Under the pieces are notes generated by a model. The model made no database searches, was not told where the DNA came from, and saw only the letters and a list, made by a program, of their open reading frames with translations. Below are positions 47,843-59,011 of a stretch of DNA of 64,000 bases, in pieces. The position numbers and the translations under genes were made by a program. Positions within the stretch are counted from its first letter, which is position 1, and the number at the start of each line of letters is the position of its first letter. This stretch comes from Papilionanthe hookeriana x Papilionanthe teres. Taxonomy: Eukaryota; Streptophyta; Magnoliopsida; Asparagales; Orchidaceae. The stretch spans positions 71,849,283 to 71,913,282 of the forward strand of contig CM040427.1 of the NCBI GenBank assembly GCA_022702705.1, in the 5' to 3' direction.

Positions 47843-50800
47843 GTAGCTGTTGACCTCATTTTTGATGAGGTCTTCCTTTTCTTCTTTTTAGTGCTTAGGA
47901 TCTAGCCTTAGGCTTTTCCTTTGACTATCTTAGAGGACTAGAATTGGGACCCGCCTTTTAGAAATTCAAACCACTTCTAAACTCCCCGCAAACTCCACAA
48001 ACTTGACTATAGACCCCTAATCACCTAGAGGGTTGAAATCGAAATATGGAAGTTTAAAGGATGAGTTCCTATGGGACTCTTTGGCCTTAGGACGCCTACA
48101 GGTGGCCAGTGCAGTGAAGGGGCGACATACACTACACTTACACACTACATTTCCACACACTTCCTAAAACCACACCCATACCCAACTTGACCTCCCGACT
48201 CATGTAGGTGATTCACATGGATGGTCCTTAACCCCTAAGCCCTTGGTAAGAGGTTAGGAACAACATAGTGAATGCCTCAAATGAGTCCTTTCATGGCTCA
48301 TATGGGCTTGAAATGGCTTCATGGCTCAACCAAAATGATTTCACCCCACCCAAATTCACCCGATCTTCAATTTCCCAAATTTTCAATTTTTGACCCACGG
48401 GACCACTACACTACTAAACCTACCGCAAAACTGCGAATTACCCAAATTTTTGCAAAATCTCCAAATTACCTAAAATTTTCCAAAATCAATCCCAAACACC
48501 TCCACATCACTCAAATTGATCATCCATACCCAAAAATACCAAAAATTCCAAAAATACCCCCAATACCCTCCAAATACCCAAAATACCCTTCTTGGCCTAA
48601 AAATCCAAAAATTCAGAAAATTCCCAGAAAATTCCAGAAAATCCCAAATATTCCCAATTTCATTTTGTCCAACTACACCATGGGCCAATTTTGTCAATTT
48701 ACCCTACTTTTGTCAAAACCCCCAAATTGACCCATTTTAACCCGAAAGTGGACCCGATGTCAAACCAAACATACCCAATTGACCCCAATTTTGGTGCAAT
48801 TCAATTCTAAACTTCAATTCAACATTCCCAATACCAATTTAGACCAAATCCAAGTCCAATTTGATTGACATTTGGATCGATTTCACTTTGGGCCTTAAAG
48901 CCCGAATTTGGACCCATGACCCAAACTTAGCCCAAACTAACCCAATTCAACTCCAATTAACCCCAAATCTTTTCTAAACCTCCCTTAACATCCTCATAAA
49001 CAAAACACTAACATGATTTGCCCAAGATTTTGACCCAAACCCCACTCAAATTCGACCCGAAATCAAAAAGCCCGATTTTGACCTAAACCCAAATCTAACC
49101 CAGAATAGGCCCAAACCTCAAAATTAAAACCCAACCAAAGCCAAAACCTCTTTGAAACATTCCCATAAACATTTCTTAATATTTATTTTACATCAATTTC
49201 AACCCTAGCCCAACATTGGCCCAAGTTAGCCCAATTTGACCTACAGTGGCCCATTTACCAAATAAACCCAAATTCAACCCAATTCAAACCCAAACCACCT
49301 TAAATCTATTTCAAGTTATTCATGAAACATCCCTAAACCAAAACCAACAACTATTTGGCCCAAACCTCTACAAAAATTCCCATCCATGAACACATCCTTA
49401 AACTTAAAAGCCCACTTCCCTTAAACCTTCTTAAAAGCCATTTCCTTGAAAATTCAAAAGCCCAAATCTACCCTAAAGCCCACATGACATCTCCATTTGT
49501 CATCCATTTAATTAAATCCATTACCTAAGTCCTAAAGTCACCATCAAATTATTCCAAATCAAGTTTCATACAAATTTCCATCAAAACATCCAAAATTCTT
49601 AAAACCACTTTTCATGAAACAAATCGACCTTTTCCCAAGCTGAATGAAGCCATGAACAAGCCATTCTCGAAGCCACATGAAGCCATGAGGGCTTTGACTT
49701 GTCATTAGTCCATTTATGGCAAGAAGAGGGGTTCTTTCTTAAACCTCCTTTAACCCTTTTTTACCTTAATCATGTCACACACTAAACCATGTTTAGCCAC
49801 CTCATCATGGATGGAGACTTCACCATTCCTTCTAGGCTGACCTAAATGATTCCCTCGGCTCAAAATCGAGCTTGGAAGGGTGCACCAAGCCCAAAATGGT
49901 GGGTTGACCCAAACCAAGCCAAAGTGAGCCTTCTCCCATTCCATTTAAATCAAACTCCTTTACACATGTCAAACCTCGATTGCTACACTAAACCCCAAGC
50001 CACGACCCACTCTGACCAAGATGGTGACCATTGCTGGCGTGCCGCCACTGGCAGCCGGAAAACACCATGGCCGAGAGCTCACATGTGAGCCAACATTGAA
50101 ATTCTCACTTGCTGAGCTGCCCCATGCCTAGTGGTCACCATGGCTGATCTTCTCCTCACCAGAGCAGCTGATCCCAAGCCCTAACTCCCCCTGGGAGGCC
50201 TCCCAGCCAGCTCTATTTAAACTCCACCCCTCTCGGCCATGGGGGAGCTAAAACAAAAACCTTAAGGAAACTCTGCCAAAATCACTCCAGATCACTCTCT
50301 ACACATAGAGCACCTGATCCCCACTGAATTCCAGCCCCAATTTCTTCTAGCTGAGCCCAATTTTGAGCTCAAACTTTAGCCCAAAACCAGGACACTTCTC
50401 CACGGTGAGCCGATTCCCAAATTGATTGGCTCTACACCTTCACCGGACCCGGGGAAGGTGTCCACCACCAAAAGCCCCATCTCCAGGCCACCCGGTTGCT
50501 CCGAGCCTCCAAGCTTTGTGATCGGGCTTGGTCGAAATCATATCCGGACAATTCACTGCGACCGGGAGACTTCATCCGGAGCTTCGCTGGGACCCAATCG
50601 AAGGTGCAACAACTCTCAGATTGAAGCCACACTTCTCTGAGCCAAGGTATGAGCTAACTCTTCATCCCGAGCTTCTGGAGATTCTTCATTTCGAATTCCT
50701 TAGTTTCAATGCATGTTAGCCGTATAGATGTATTCGTCTCTTCAAGACGAATCCATAGAGCATAAGAACATGAAAATCCATTGAGAATCGAGTGAGATCT

Positions 50801-52839
50801 TAGGGATTTAGTGTGGACGGCTCTCGGGTGAGAACACTTGGGGACGATGAACGGATGTCGTCCATTCGATACACGCGCGCACGGACGGCCAGGATTGCGT
50901 CGGAGCAGGAGACGGTACGAGAACCGCGGGGCCGGGGCTGGCCGACTCGGGTGGCGGCGTCGAATGGGAGCGCGACGCGTGTGCGTTCGGAGGCTGCCGA
51001 GGTTTCGCCGGCGCCGCGTGGATAAATAGAAAATTAGGATATTTTCTTATTTATTTAATTCCCTAAACTTCAAAAATCCATATCTTTGTGTAGAAAAATC
51101 ACAAAAATAAAATAAAAATACCCACTTGCTCGGTGAACGGAGGAGAATAATGTGGAAAAGAAATCATTTAATTTAATTAAGTATTTTATTTTTTATGATT
51201 TATTTACTCTCTGCATACATTTAATTCTCCATGCATGTATACAATTCACCATGGCATGAGACCATAGAGGCTTTTGAAGCCTCTGAACTTGGGAACATTC
51301 CCTGAATTTTCCAAGGTCGGAGGCCATCTCTGTGAAAAGTTATTTATTTTTCAAATGCATGTTGTTGTTTTGAGTATTTTAATTCCAAAAATTAGCATGT
51401 TGTGAAATAAATTCTAGAAATATTTGGTGATGTTCCTTATGACCAGAGAACCCTAGGAAAAATAGGACTTGAGTTAATTCACTCGGATTAACCCTAATTG
51501 GCTTAAACACCCAAAATAGGTCTTTAATTAATTAGAGTTAACCAGGTATCAAATTGACTTGAAATCAATTCTCCACTGACCTTTAGGATCAGAGGAATCC
51601 ACCATAAAAATTTGAGGTCAATTGGACTTGGTTAGCCCCACTAATTGGGTTGATTAAGCCACTTAGCCATTTTAAACTTTAAAAATTCATAACTTTTAAA
51701 ATACTTTTTAAAAATTCACCAAATTGGTTTTGGAGCCTCTCTGATATCAGGGGAACCTAAGAAAATTAAAATTTCAATTTTCTAAAAAAGTTGATTTTTA
51801 ATAATATTTTAATATTTTTAATAATTAAAAAATAATAAAAATCACAAAAATAATAAAATTCACCAAAATGTCACATTTTGAATTTTAATCACTTAGGAAC
51901 AAATCCCACATTTTTCCTAAGTCTATTTAGTGAGATATTAAATTTTAAAGCCCTAGGGTAATTTTAAAATTAAAAAAATGTATTTTCTAGCATTTTCACT
52001 AAAATAATTATTATAAATCATAGAAAAATCAGAAAATTGCAAAATTTGTTTCTCTGGTTTCCTTGATATTAGAGAGATTTTTGAAAAATATAAAATCCAT
52101 TTTTCAACATTTATTTTATTTTTAAATTAATTAACACTCCAAAACTCAAAATAATTATAATAAAAATAATATAATTCAAAAAATCACCAAAATTGGTCCA
52201 AGTGCTTCTCTGGTCATTAGGAATGTCTCCTAATTTTCTTAAGGACAGAAACTTTCCCTTGGTCATGTTATCAAATTTTCCTTGAAAATCTCTATTTTCC
52301 ACCAAAAATAATTATATAAATAAATTAAATACAGAAAAATCACATTTTCTCCTCTCATGTCTTTATTGACATATGAGTGAAGTCACATAAAAATTTCAGG
52401 TTCATTTGAATTCAATTTAATGAGTTATGAAATTATTAAGCTTAAAGGGTAAAATGGTAATTAATCTTTAATCCTTAATTAAAACTTTAGGTTTAATAAA
52501 AAATCAACAAGTAAAATATTTGATCCTAATCTGATTTGGATGATTGAAATTTAAATAATTAAAGGGTAGAAACCCATTAAATAATTTTAAAATGATTAAA
52601 CTTTAATTAAATAATAGATTAAATTTGGAAGAATAATAAAATTGGAATTATTAAAATAAGGGATCTTTATTAGGAAGAGATTTATTCTTTAATTTAAAAA
52701 TCCCTAAATTAATTATATCAACTAATACTCAATTTTTAATTAAAATGATAACTCAAATTTAAAATATTAAAAGACTTAATTAAATTATTAAAATCTTTTG
52801 AAATTTCAATTAAAATTAAAAATAAAGTAAATTAAAGAT

Positions 52840-53150
52840 AAATTAAATTAAGATTAAATTAAATTTAATAATTAAATTAAATTAAATTAAACAATTAAAT
52901 TAAATTAATTAAAATTAAATTAAATTAAATTAAACAATTAAATTAAATTAATTACAATTAAATTAAATTAAATTAAATAATTAAATTAAATTAAATTAAA
53001 TAATTAAATTAAATTAAATTAAAAAATTAAATTAAATTAAATAATTAAATTAAATTAAATTAAATTAAATTAAATTAAATTAAATTAAATAATTAAATTA
53101 AATTAAATTAAATCAAATTAATTAAACATCAAATCAAATTAAATTAAATT
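52840..53150. repeat. (AAATT)n pentanucleotide array in copy C
   Basis: About 300 bp of AAATT units with AATT interruptions. Same relative place as the TTTAA block of copy A. Confidence 0.9.
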
Positions 53151-55006
53151 AAACTAAATATAAAGCAACTTGAACACTATTCCAAATTTAAACCCTTTAA
53201 CTTAAATCAAATCATTTGAATACTAATTTACCCTTGAAAGCTTTGATTATTATAACTCCTAAATGAAACATTAAATGGAGTGTTACTTCACTTCATGGGA
53301 TATTCAAATGTCACTAGTTCACCTGAAGCGAGTTAACAAGACTTGAAAACCTCGGACGATCGATTCATTTATATAATTAAATTCATTTGGACTTAAAATA
53401 ATCCTCAGAAATATTGAAAAGATGTTTAAGATCCTTCTTAAGCACTTCCTCGATATGATAGGATATTTATAAGAACAATCGAATTTGATTATTCTTCGAT
53501 GAAGAAAATCGTCCTTAAACCAAAACCAAAGAACCTAGAACGTCATAGGAGATGACTAGCTATAGGATTAGGAATTTGGTAGAAAACCATAACCTTTCCC
53601 TTAGCTTTACCTAGGAACTTACTTAAATATTCTAATTGTGTTTTAAGTGCGACTTGGGATGACGGGAAGACCCTCCAGTGTACGCTTTTATTTTATTGCG
53701 ATTTACTTTCTTGCAATTTACTTTCTTGCAATTTACTTTATTGCAAATGCATTTTACTTTTCTTGCATGATAAAACAATCGTTGCATGAAAACCCACACC
53801 TTTAGGATAGCCCCTAAAACCGAAACCAAAATTAAGTTAAAAGTCATTCGCAAGATAAAATTCACCGCCACAACATTTCAAAATATAAAACAACTCAAAA
53901 TTTAATCACAAACGGAACACAAAACTACAATTACAACTAAATTAAAACGTCTTGTTGGATGATCGGGAATACCTCGGATGATGTAACCTACGTGTTGCTA
54001 ACGGGATTTCCCAGCGGTCTAAATGAAAGTGTGGAACTCGTTCGGTTGAGTTTAGCAAATTCATCTGGACTAAGTGAATCCGATAAAAATAATGATGCCG
54101 GAAGGATGGAACCGTGGGATCTTAACCGGTGTCGTTATAATCAACTTTAAGATTTGTTTTAAATAAAACATAAAAAACACCTGGAAATTAAGATTTTCTC
54201 TAAACCAAAACACTTTTCTCGACTCCCTGATTTATGGTTTCTAAAACTAAACCTCTGCAACAACAAGGAGCTCGGAGCATGGTGGGCGAGCACGACCATC
54301 GTCATCAATGAAACTCGAGTCTACTTCAGCAAAACTTTCCTAGAATTAAAACAACCAAGCCATAGGACTTCGAGGTAGCTTGCACTAGTGCAACATAAAT
54401 CCTCGACTCTTCGTTAGGCATTTGCATTGCAAATTAAGCCCTAACTCGGTCTTAGGATTCCGAGGTAGTCGTCCGATACTACATAAACCCTCACATTTTC
54501 TAGAGCTATTTGTTTGATTTTATCATACAAATATAAGCCCTAATTAATTAAAATTGGCAAGATCAAAACATTTAAATAAGTATTAGGACTTTCTAAACTC
54601 GAGCCAAACGATAGGATAGTCGGGAAATTACCGAAGTTCACTTCGAATCGGTGATTTCTCCTACCTTTCTTCCTTTGGATTCACAAAACAAAATGTTCCA
54701 AAATTTGATCCATTCCCTATTGAAATTCCAAAATTCAATCTTTGAAAACCTTAAACTTTGAAATTCTTGAAAGCGAAATTATTGATTATTATCGAGAGTT
54801 TTCTTAGGTGATTCCCGTCACTTAAGATGTAATTAACTATAGGGGCTTGCCCTTATAGGGAATTTTAAAGAACCAGTGTAATATAAACCCCGTTTAATGT
54901 TTTCATATTAAGCGAGGGAAACTTGTCGGCTTATAAAATTGGTTCGCAGACCAAACGGATGTCATTAATCTTCTAGTTTATTTAATCAAGCCCCACATCA
55001 TCGAGT

Positions 55007-55034
55007 GTGTATCTATCCTTAGGGATAGATACAC
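55007..55034 (+). other. Conserved hairpin near the 3' end of giant LTR copy C
   Basis: Perfect 12-bp arms GTGTATCTATCC and GGATAGATACAC around TTAG, about 210 bp from the LTR end. Confidence 0.75.
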
Positions 55035-55248
55035 GGTTTGTGGTGCGGTGCTCGTTTATATAAACTATTTGGGATGTGAGATCGGTTTAATCTCATATCT
55101 TAAAACCTTCAAATTTAAAATTATTTTCAAAATCAAATACTACTTTTCAAATTATTTATTTTAATTAAATTAAAAATTCGCCGACAGATTTCTGTTAGGC
55201 GACCCCTCTTCAAAATAAAACACGACCTAAAAATATGCCGACAGTAGC

Positions 55249-57100
55249 GAGGAGAATGTGATCAACCACTTGATCGATCTTGTGGAGATCTGGGAGGAAA
55301 TGACTGAGGGATGTCAGATGTCCTCGAGAAATTTAACCTATTGCCTTGATGAGATATAAGTTGCTTAGAATCGACAAGAAGAGGATCTCTGCATTGTGCT
55401 AGTGGAGATGCAAACGGAGAAAATTGATCATCTCCAAGAAATTTATGAGTTTTGGTAAGATGATATTATATAGATGGTTCATTCAGAGGCCGACCAAGTG
55501 AGTAAATTTAATCTCGACAATCAAATGTTGTATAGGAGGTTGGTTATGAAAGATTTTGTTCTGATTTAGGCAGTCGAGGACCAGTTTGTAAAGTAACTGT
55601 TGCTAGACTAAGATCTAAGTATAATTACCTTATCAGTGAAATAAAAATTTTTATTTTCTATTATGCATTGATTTTTGTGTTGATGTGATGTTTTTCTCGA
55701 AATCCTCACATGCCATTTCTTCTTCCATTGGGTCCCTGTAGATAGTGGCTGAGGCATTCATTTGCAAGCTTGTTGTCTTTTTTCTCTAAGCTTATATCAC
55801 TCAATTTTCTATAATCATTTGACTTTTACTTTCATTTGAGTTTTACTTTGTCTTTTAATGGCTTCAAAGCAAAACCCAAACTTTCAGTATGGTGGTTGCG
55901 ACCAAGCTGCCGATTTTATCTCTGTTTGTTGAAACTTTTGTGGAGGGGCCCTTTGTCTTTGACTCAACCATTAGGTTCAAAGCTGCTCGCCCATATGAGA
56001 GGGCTGTTGATAGGTTTGTGAAGACTTGGTGGTCTACAGAGGCCGACTGCGGTATAGACCACTGTTATCCTTGTGCCAAGAATTTAGGGCAATTTTCAAT
56101 TGATATTTGGTCATTATAACACAAATCTAGCCGAACTAAATTACGACAATAATGACTTATGTGGATTTCTACTAAAGGAGAGGAACCTCGTGGTCGATCA
56201 ATCTGTTCGATCAAATGTTTTTCTTCAGGGTGGAGACTGATGGATATTTACAGTTTGGGACGGTCGATTGGTCCCATTTCTCTAGCTTGGAGAATAAGGT
56301 CATGGATAGGAAGTACAAATTCTTCATTGCCTCGTATGTTGAGAGCTGGGCATCAGGATTGTAACCCATGATGTCTTCAAAAGGAAGAATTGTACAAACT
56401 ACTCCTAGTTTGAGGTGCTGAAATCGATTGTCATCTACTCTTAGTTTCCCAATACGATGACTGTGAATAAGTTTTTGTTCTCTGAACTTTTCTGCCGAAT
56501 GACAACAGATTCAGGCAACCTCTAATGCTGAAGAAGTCAACCAGTGGTTAGAAGTTGTTGTCTGAATGGATTGCAAGAAGGCTAAAGTTGAAGGTACGGT
56601 GTAGAAAGTTTTTGGTCAGGAAGTTGCGTTGACCGAAGGAAGGTCAGTCGAAGCCCACGCGACGTAGTCAGCTCAGTAGGTTTCTTTTCTATACTTTTAC
56701 AATCATATTGGCGATCCAATAAATTCAACTGATGAACTAACCATCATTACACGGAGACATTCAGATCATGACAATTTTAGCACATATCTGTTGGATGCAG
56801 CCCTTTCAGGTGCAAGTTGGTGAGAATCTGAATAGTCATTTGGTCGCCCAAAATAGAGTGAGGCTAATGAGTCCTTTGAGGAAGGGGCCAGATTAAGGTT
56901 GGCTTATCCTCCCCGTGATCCTTCAGTCATCGGATTATCTGTTAGGAGCGAGGCCAGTCAGTTTGCTTCTATACCTAGACCAAGTCAAATACAGGCTCAA
57001 AGGCAGCATCTCTAGAGGACGTACAACATGGGGATGAGAAGGAGACGGTTTTTGAGTCAACTCCTTCACCTTTTCTCTCGTATCAAAAAAAGAAAAAGTG
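55249..57100 (+). repeat. Decayed two-gene repeat, copy 2, part 3
   Basis: Codon-like but stop-ridden sequence. The first part (55249-55620) is Glu/Asp-rich like a coiled protein, followed by T-rich DNA. An ATG at 55857 then starts a second broken gene, with the best open piece at 55889-56119. The arrangement mirrors 1530-3000 of copy 1. The product is unknown. Confidence 0.35.
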
Positions 57101-57640
57101 TTCCCCACTTTTCATTTATAAATGGATGAAGCTTTTCGATCATTTTTTCATACCTTTTCTTCTATTTATTGTTTTACCCTTACTGCATTATTTTCTTATG
57201 GTAACTGTTTGGTGATGAATACCAGTATTGATTGATGATTCAGATCTTGGGAAAGTTCGTTGGGTCGTTGTTTTAATTTTTCATGGCCCTACACAAGTCT
57301 TGCACTGCTTGGCTCAATTGCTCAGTCAGATTATTGCCCTAGTCAGGTTGCATCTTTCACCATGACTTAGGTGAATCTTATCGCTGCCTTCACGAGGGGT
57401 AACTATCGAGTTTCACTACCGGTGTTATTGTGTCGTACCCTTTGTGTAGCTTATCACTAATCGACGGGGAACCACCTCCAAATCTTTATCCATATTGAGC
57501 TTTCCATAATAAGGTATAAGAGGGCAACTGCACCCCTCTGAATTTCCAATCTTTTTAACATAAGGGAGGGAATTCAATAATTTGCCCCCCTAAATATGTC
57601 ACTTTGCCCCATATATACCTCGTGCAACGGTCTTGCGGCA
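57101..57640. other. Spacer
   Basis: No gene recognised. It may hold the tail of the decayed two-gene repeat. Confidence 0.4.
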
Positions 57641-57885
57641 AGCCACATCAATACCACCACAGCACACCACACCATTTCCATCACACCAATACCACTCCAC
57701 CACCACCACAACACCACTACCTCACCATTACTGACACACAACCACTACTACACCACATCACCACGACATCATTACCATCACACCACCCCGACACCACACC
57801 ATCATACTAACACCACCACTATCACACAACCACACCTCCACTACCACACACCATTATTGGCATAACACCACCACCACCACACCAT
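57640..57885. repeat. Degenerate ACC/CAC-rich simple repeat
   Basis: Shuffled ACCACC, ACCACACC and CATCACC words. His/Thr-rich open frames here are by-products of the composition. Confidence 0.85.
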
Positions 57886-58900
57886 AATGAGAAAGAGAGT
57901 AACATAAAAACCTAACTAGTCCAAACTCAAATTCATCTCAAACAGATGTGCTGAATGCATTATATTAAATATGAAAAAAAGAACCAACTATTTTATTTAA
58001 TAGATCCAAACTCAAATTCATTCCCAGAGAATTTGTCTTGAAATTTATAAGAGTAAAAGCTGATCACCATCCTCCAACATCGGATCACGAATCACATTAT
58101 CCAAGATAAACTCAAATTCAAATAACATGCATTGTTGCCATTGACAACATCATTCAAGAATAACCTAAACACCTCACACGTTCAAACAAAAATTCTTCTT
58201 AAACAAACGCGACCCAAATGACCCAACCCGAGCATGCATGACAGCTCCACTCCTCACTCATTGAAAAGTAATTGAAAAATAATCCTTAAAATAACCACAA
58301 ACCGTAAACCACAAAGAAAAAAGGCATCCATAACCACAAACCACAAAGGGCAAAGAGACCCATAACCAACCTACACAGCTCAACTCAAAATCAATTTCTT
58401 CCCATTACAAACCACAAAAGAGCAAAGATACCACAAACTAGTTTCTCCAAAGTTCATACAATAAACGAATATGGATCTTCCAAATCCCTTTCTTCCAACC
58501 ACAAACCATATAGAGCAAGAACACCACACAAAAATTTATCCAAATTTCACAGAAAAGATGAATTGCAGATCATCCAAATCCCTTTCTTGCAACCACATAT
58601 CGTAAAGAGCAAAGTGACAACAAATCACAAACTCCAAAGAGCAAAGCCACAAACCACAATCCACAAAGAACAAAGAGATCACAAACCACAAACCATGATA
58701 CATAGGGTGCCCAAAATAAACATTTACGATAAAGGGTAGAAGATATCAGAGGTCGAAGGAGAGCAAATGAAGTAAAGCCATCAATCTCTGGCCTCAGGTG
58801 CCGAATAATGAAGCAAAAGCAAGGGAAGAAGATAATCCTAGACAACTTCGTCGCTCGAAGGGATAGGAAGAGAGGGGCAGCTAGGTAATCGTGAGACAAA
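57886..58900. repeat. Degenerate ACCACAAA-rich minisatellite-like region
   Basis: From about 58290 to 58720, words such as ACCACAAACCACAAAG and AGAGCAAAG recur irregularly. The rest is AT-rich. No gene. Confidence 0.65.
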
Positions 58901-58934
58901 TGAAACGTCGAATGCGGGGGTCAGGCAACCTCAT

Positions 58935-58989
58935 AAAATTAAACCGCGTTTACTAAAAGTCGCCGCGCCGCAACTTCCAAACAACCTAA
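58935..58989 (-). mobile_element. Possible Harbinger-type element end
   Basis: The complement of 58962-58986 begins GGTTGTTTGGAAG and is followed by a GC-rich subterminal stretch; a TAA lies at its outer side (58987-58989). This resembles the right end of the element at 15729. The partner end was not found to the left, so only one terminus is claimed. Confidence 0.3.
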
Positions 58990-59011
58990 TTGGCATTTTC
59001 AAAACGCACCG

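Larger units (their letters stand above)
47848..55243 (+). mobile_element. Giant solo LTR, copy C (7396 bp), TSD GTAGC
   Basis: Starts TGTTGACCTCA and ends GCCGACA, flanked by GTAGC at 47843-47847 and 55244-55248. In order it contains C/A-rich stretches, a TATTTAA candidate promoter (50214-50220), a GC-rich segment (about 50810-51030) followed by TAAATAG, AT-rich blocks, a long (AAATT)n array and the terminal hairpin. No gag, pol, primer site or second LTR is seen. An LTR of 7.4 kb is very long; long LTRs of several kb are known in the Ogre/Tat lineage, which would be the first place to look for its autonomous partner. Confidence 0.8.

Noticed and set aside
48272..48740. Lys/Pro/Ile-rich open frames, also at 26932-27293
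   Set aside because: Products of CCCAAA/TTGGG-rich low-complexity DNA in the giant LTRs.
50813..51029. Arg-rich open frames in a GC-rich segment
   Set aside because: High CG content removes stops in several frames; there is no domain and the segment is inside an LTR.
52111..52305. A 64-codon frame nearly identical to one at 23377-23571 on the opposite strand
   Set aside because: Both lie at the same place in giant LTR copies A and C, and the similarity covers the whole LTR. The older copy B keeps only part of the frame (near 45054-45245). Not a gene.
57596..57865. His/Thr-rich open frame
   Set aside because: It lies in ACC/CAC simple-sequence DNA and has no conserved features.
57500..58989. 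A complete Harbinger-like element ending at 58986
   Set aside because: Only one TIR-like end with TAA was found; no matching left end.
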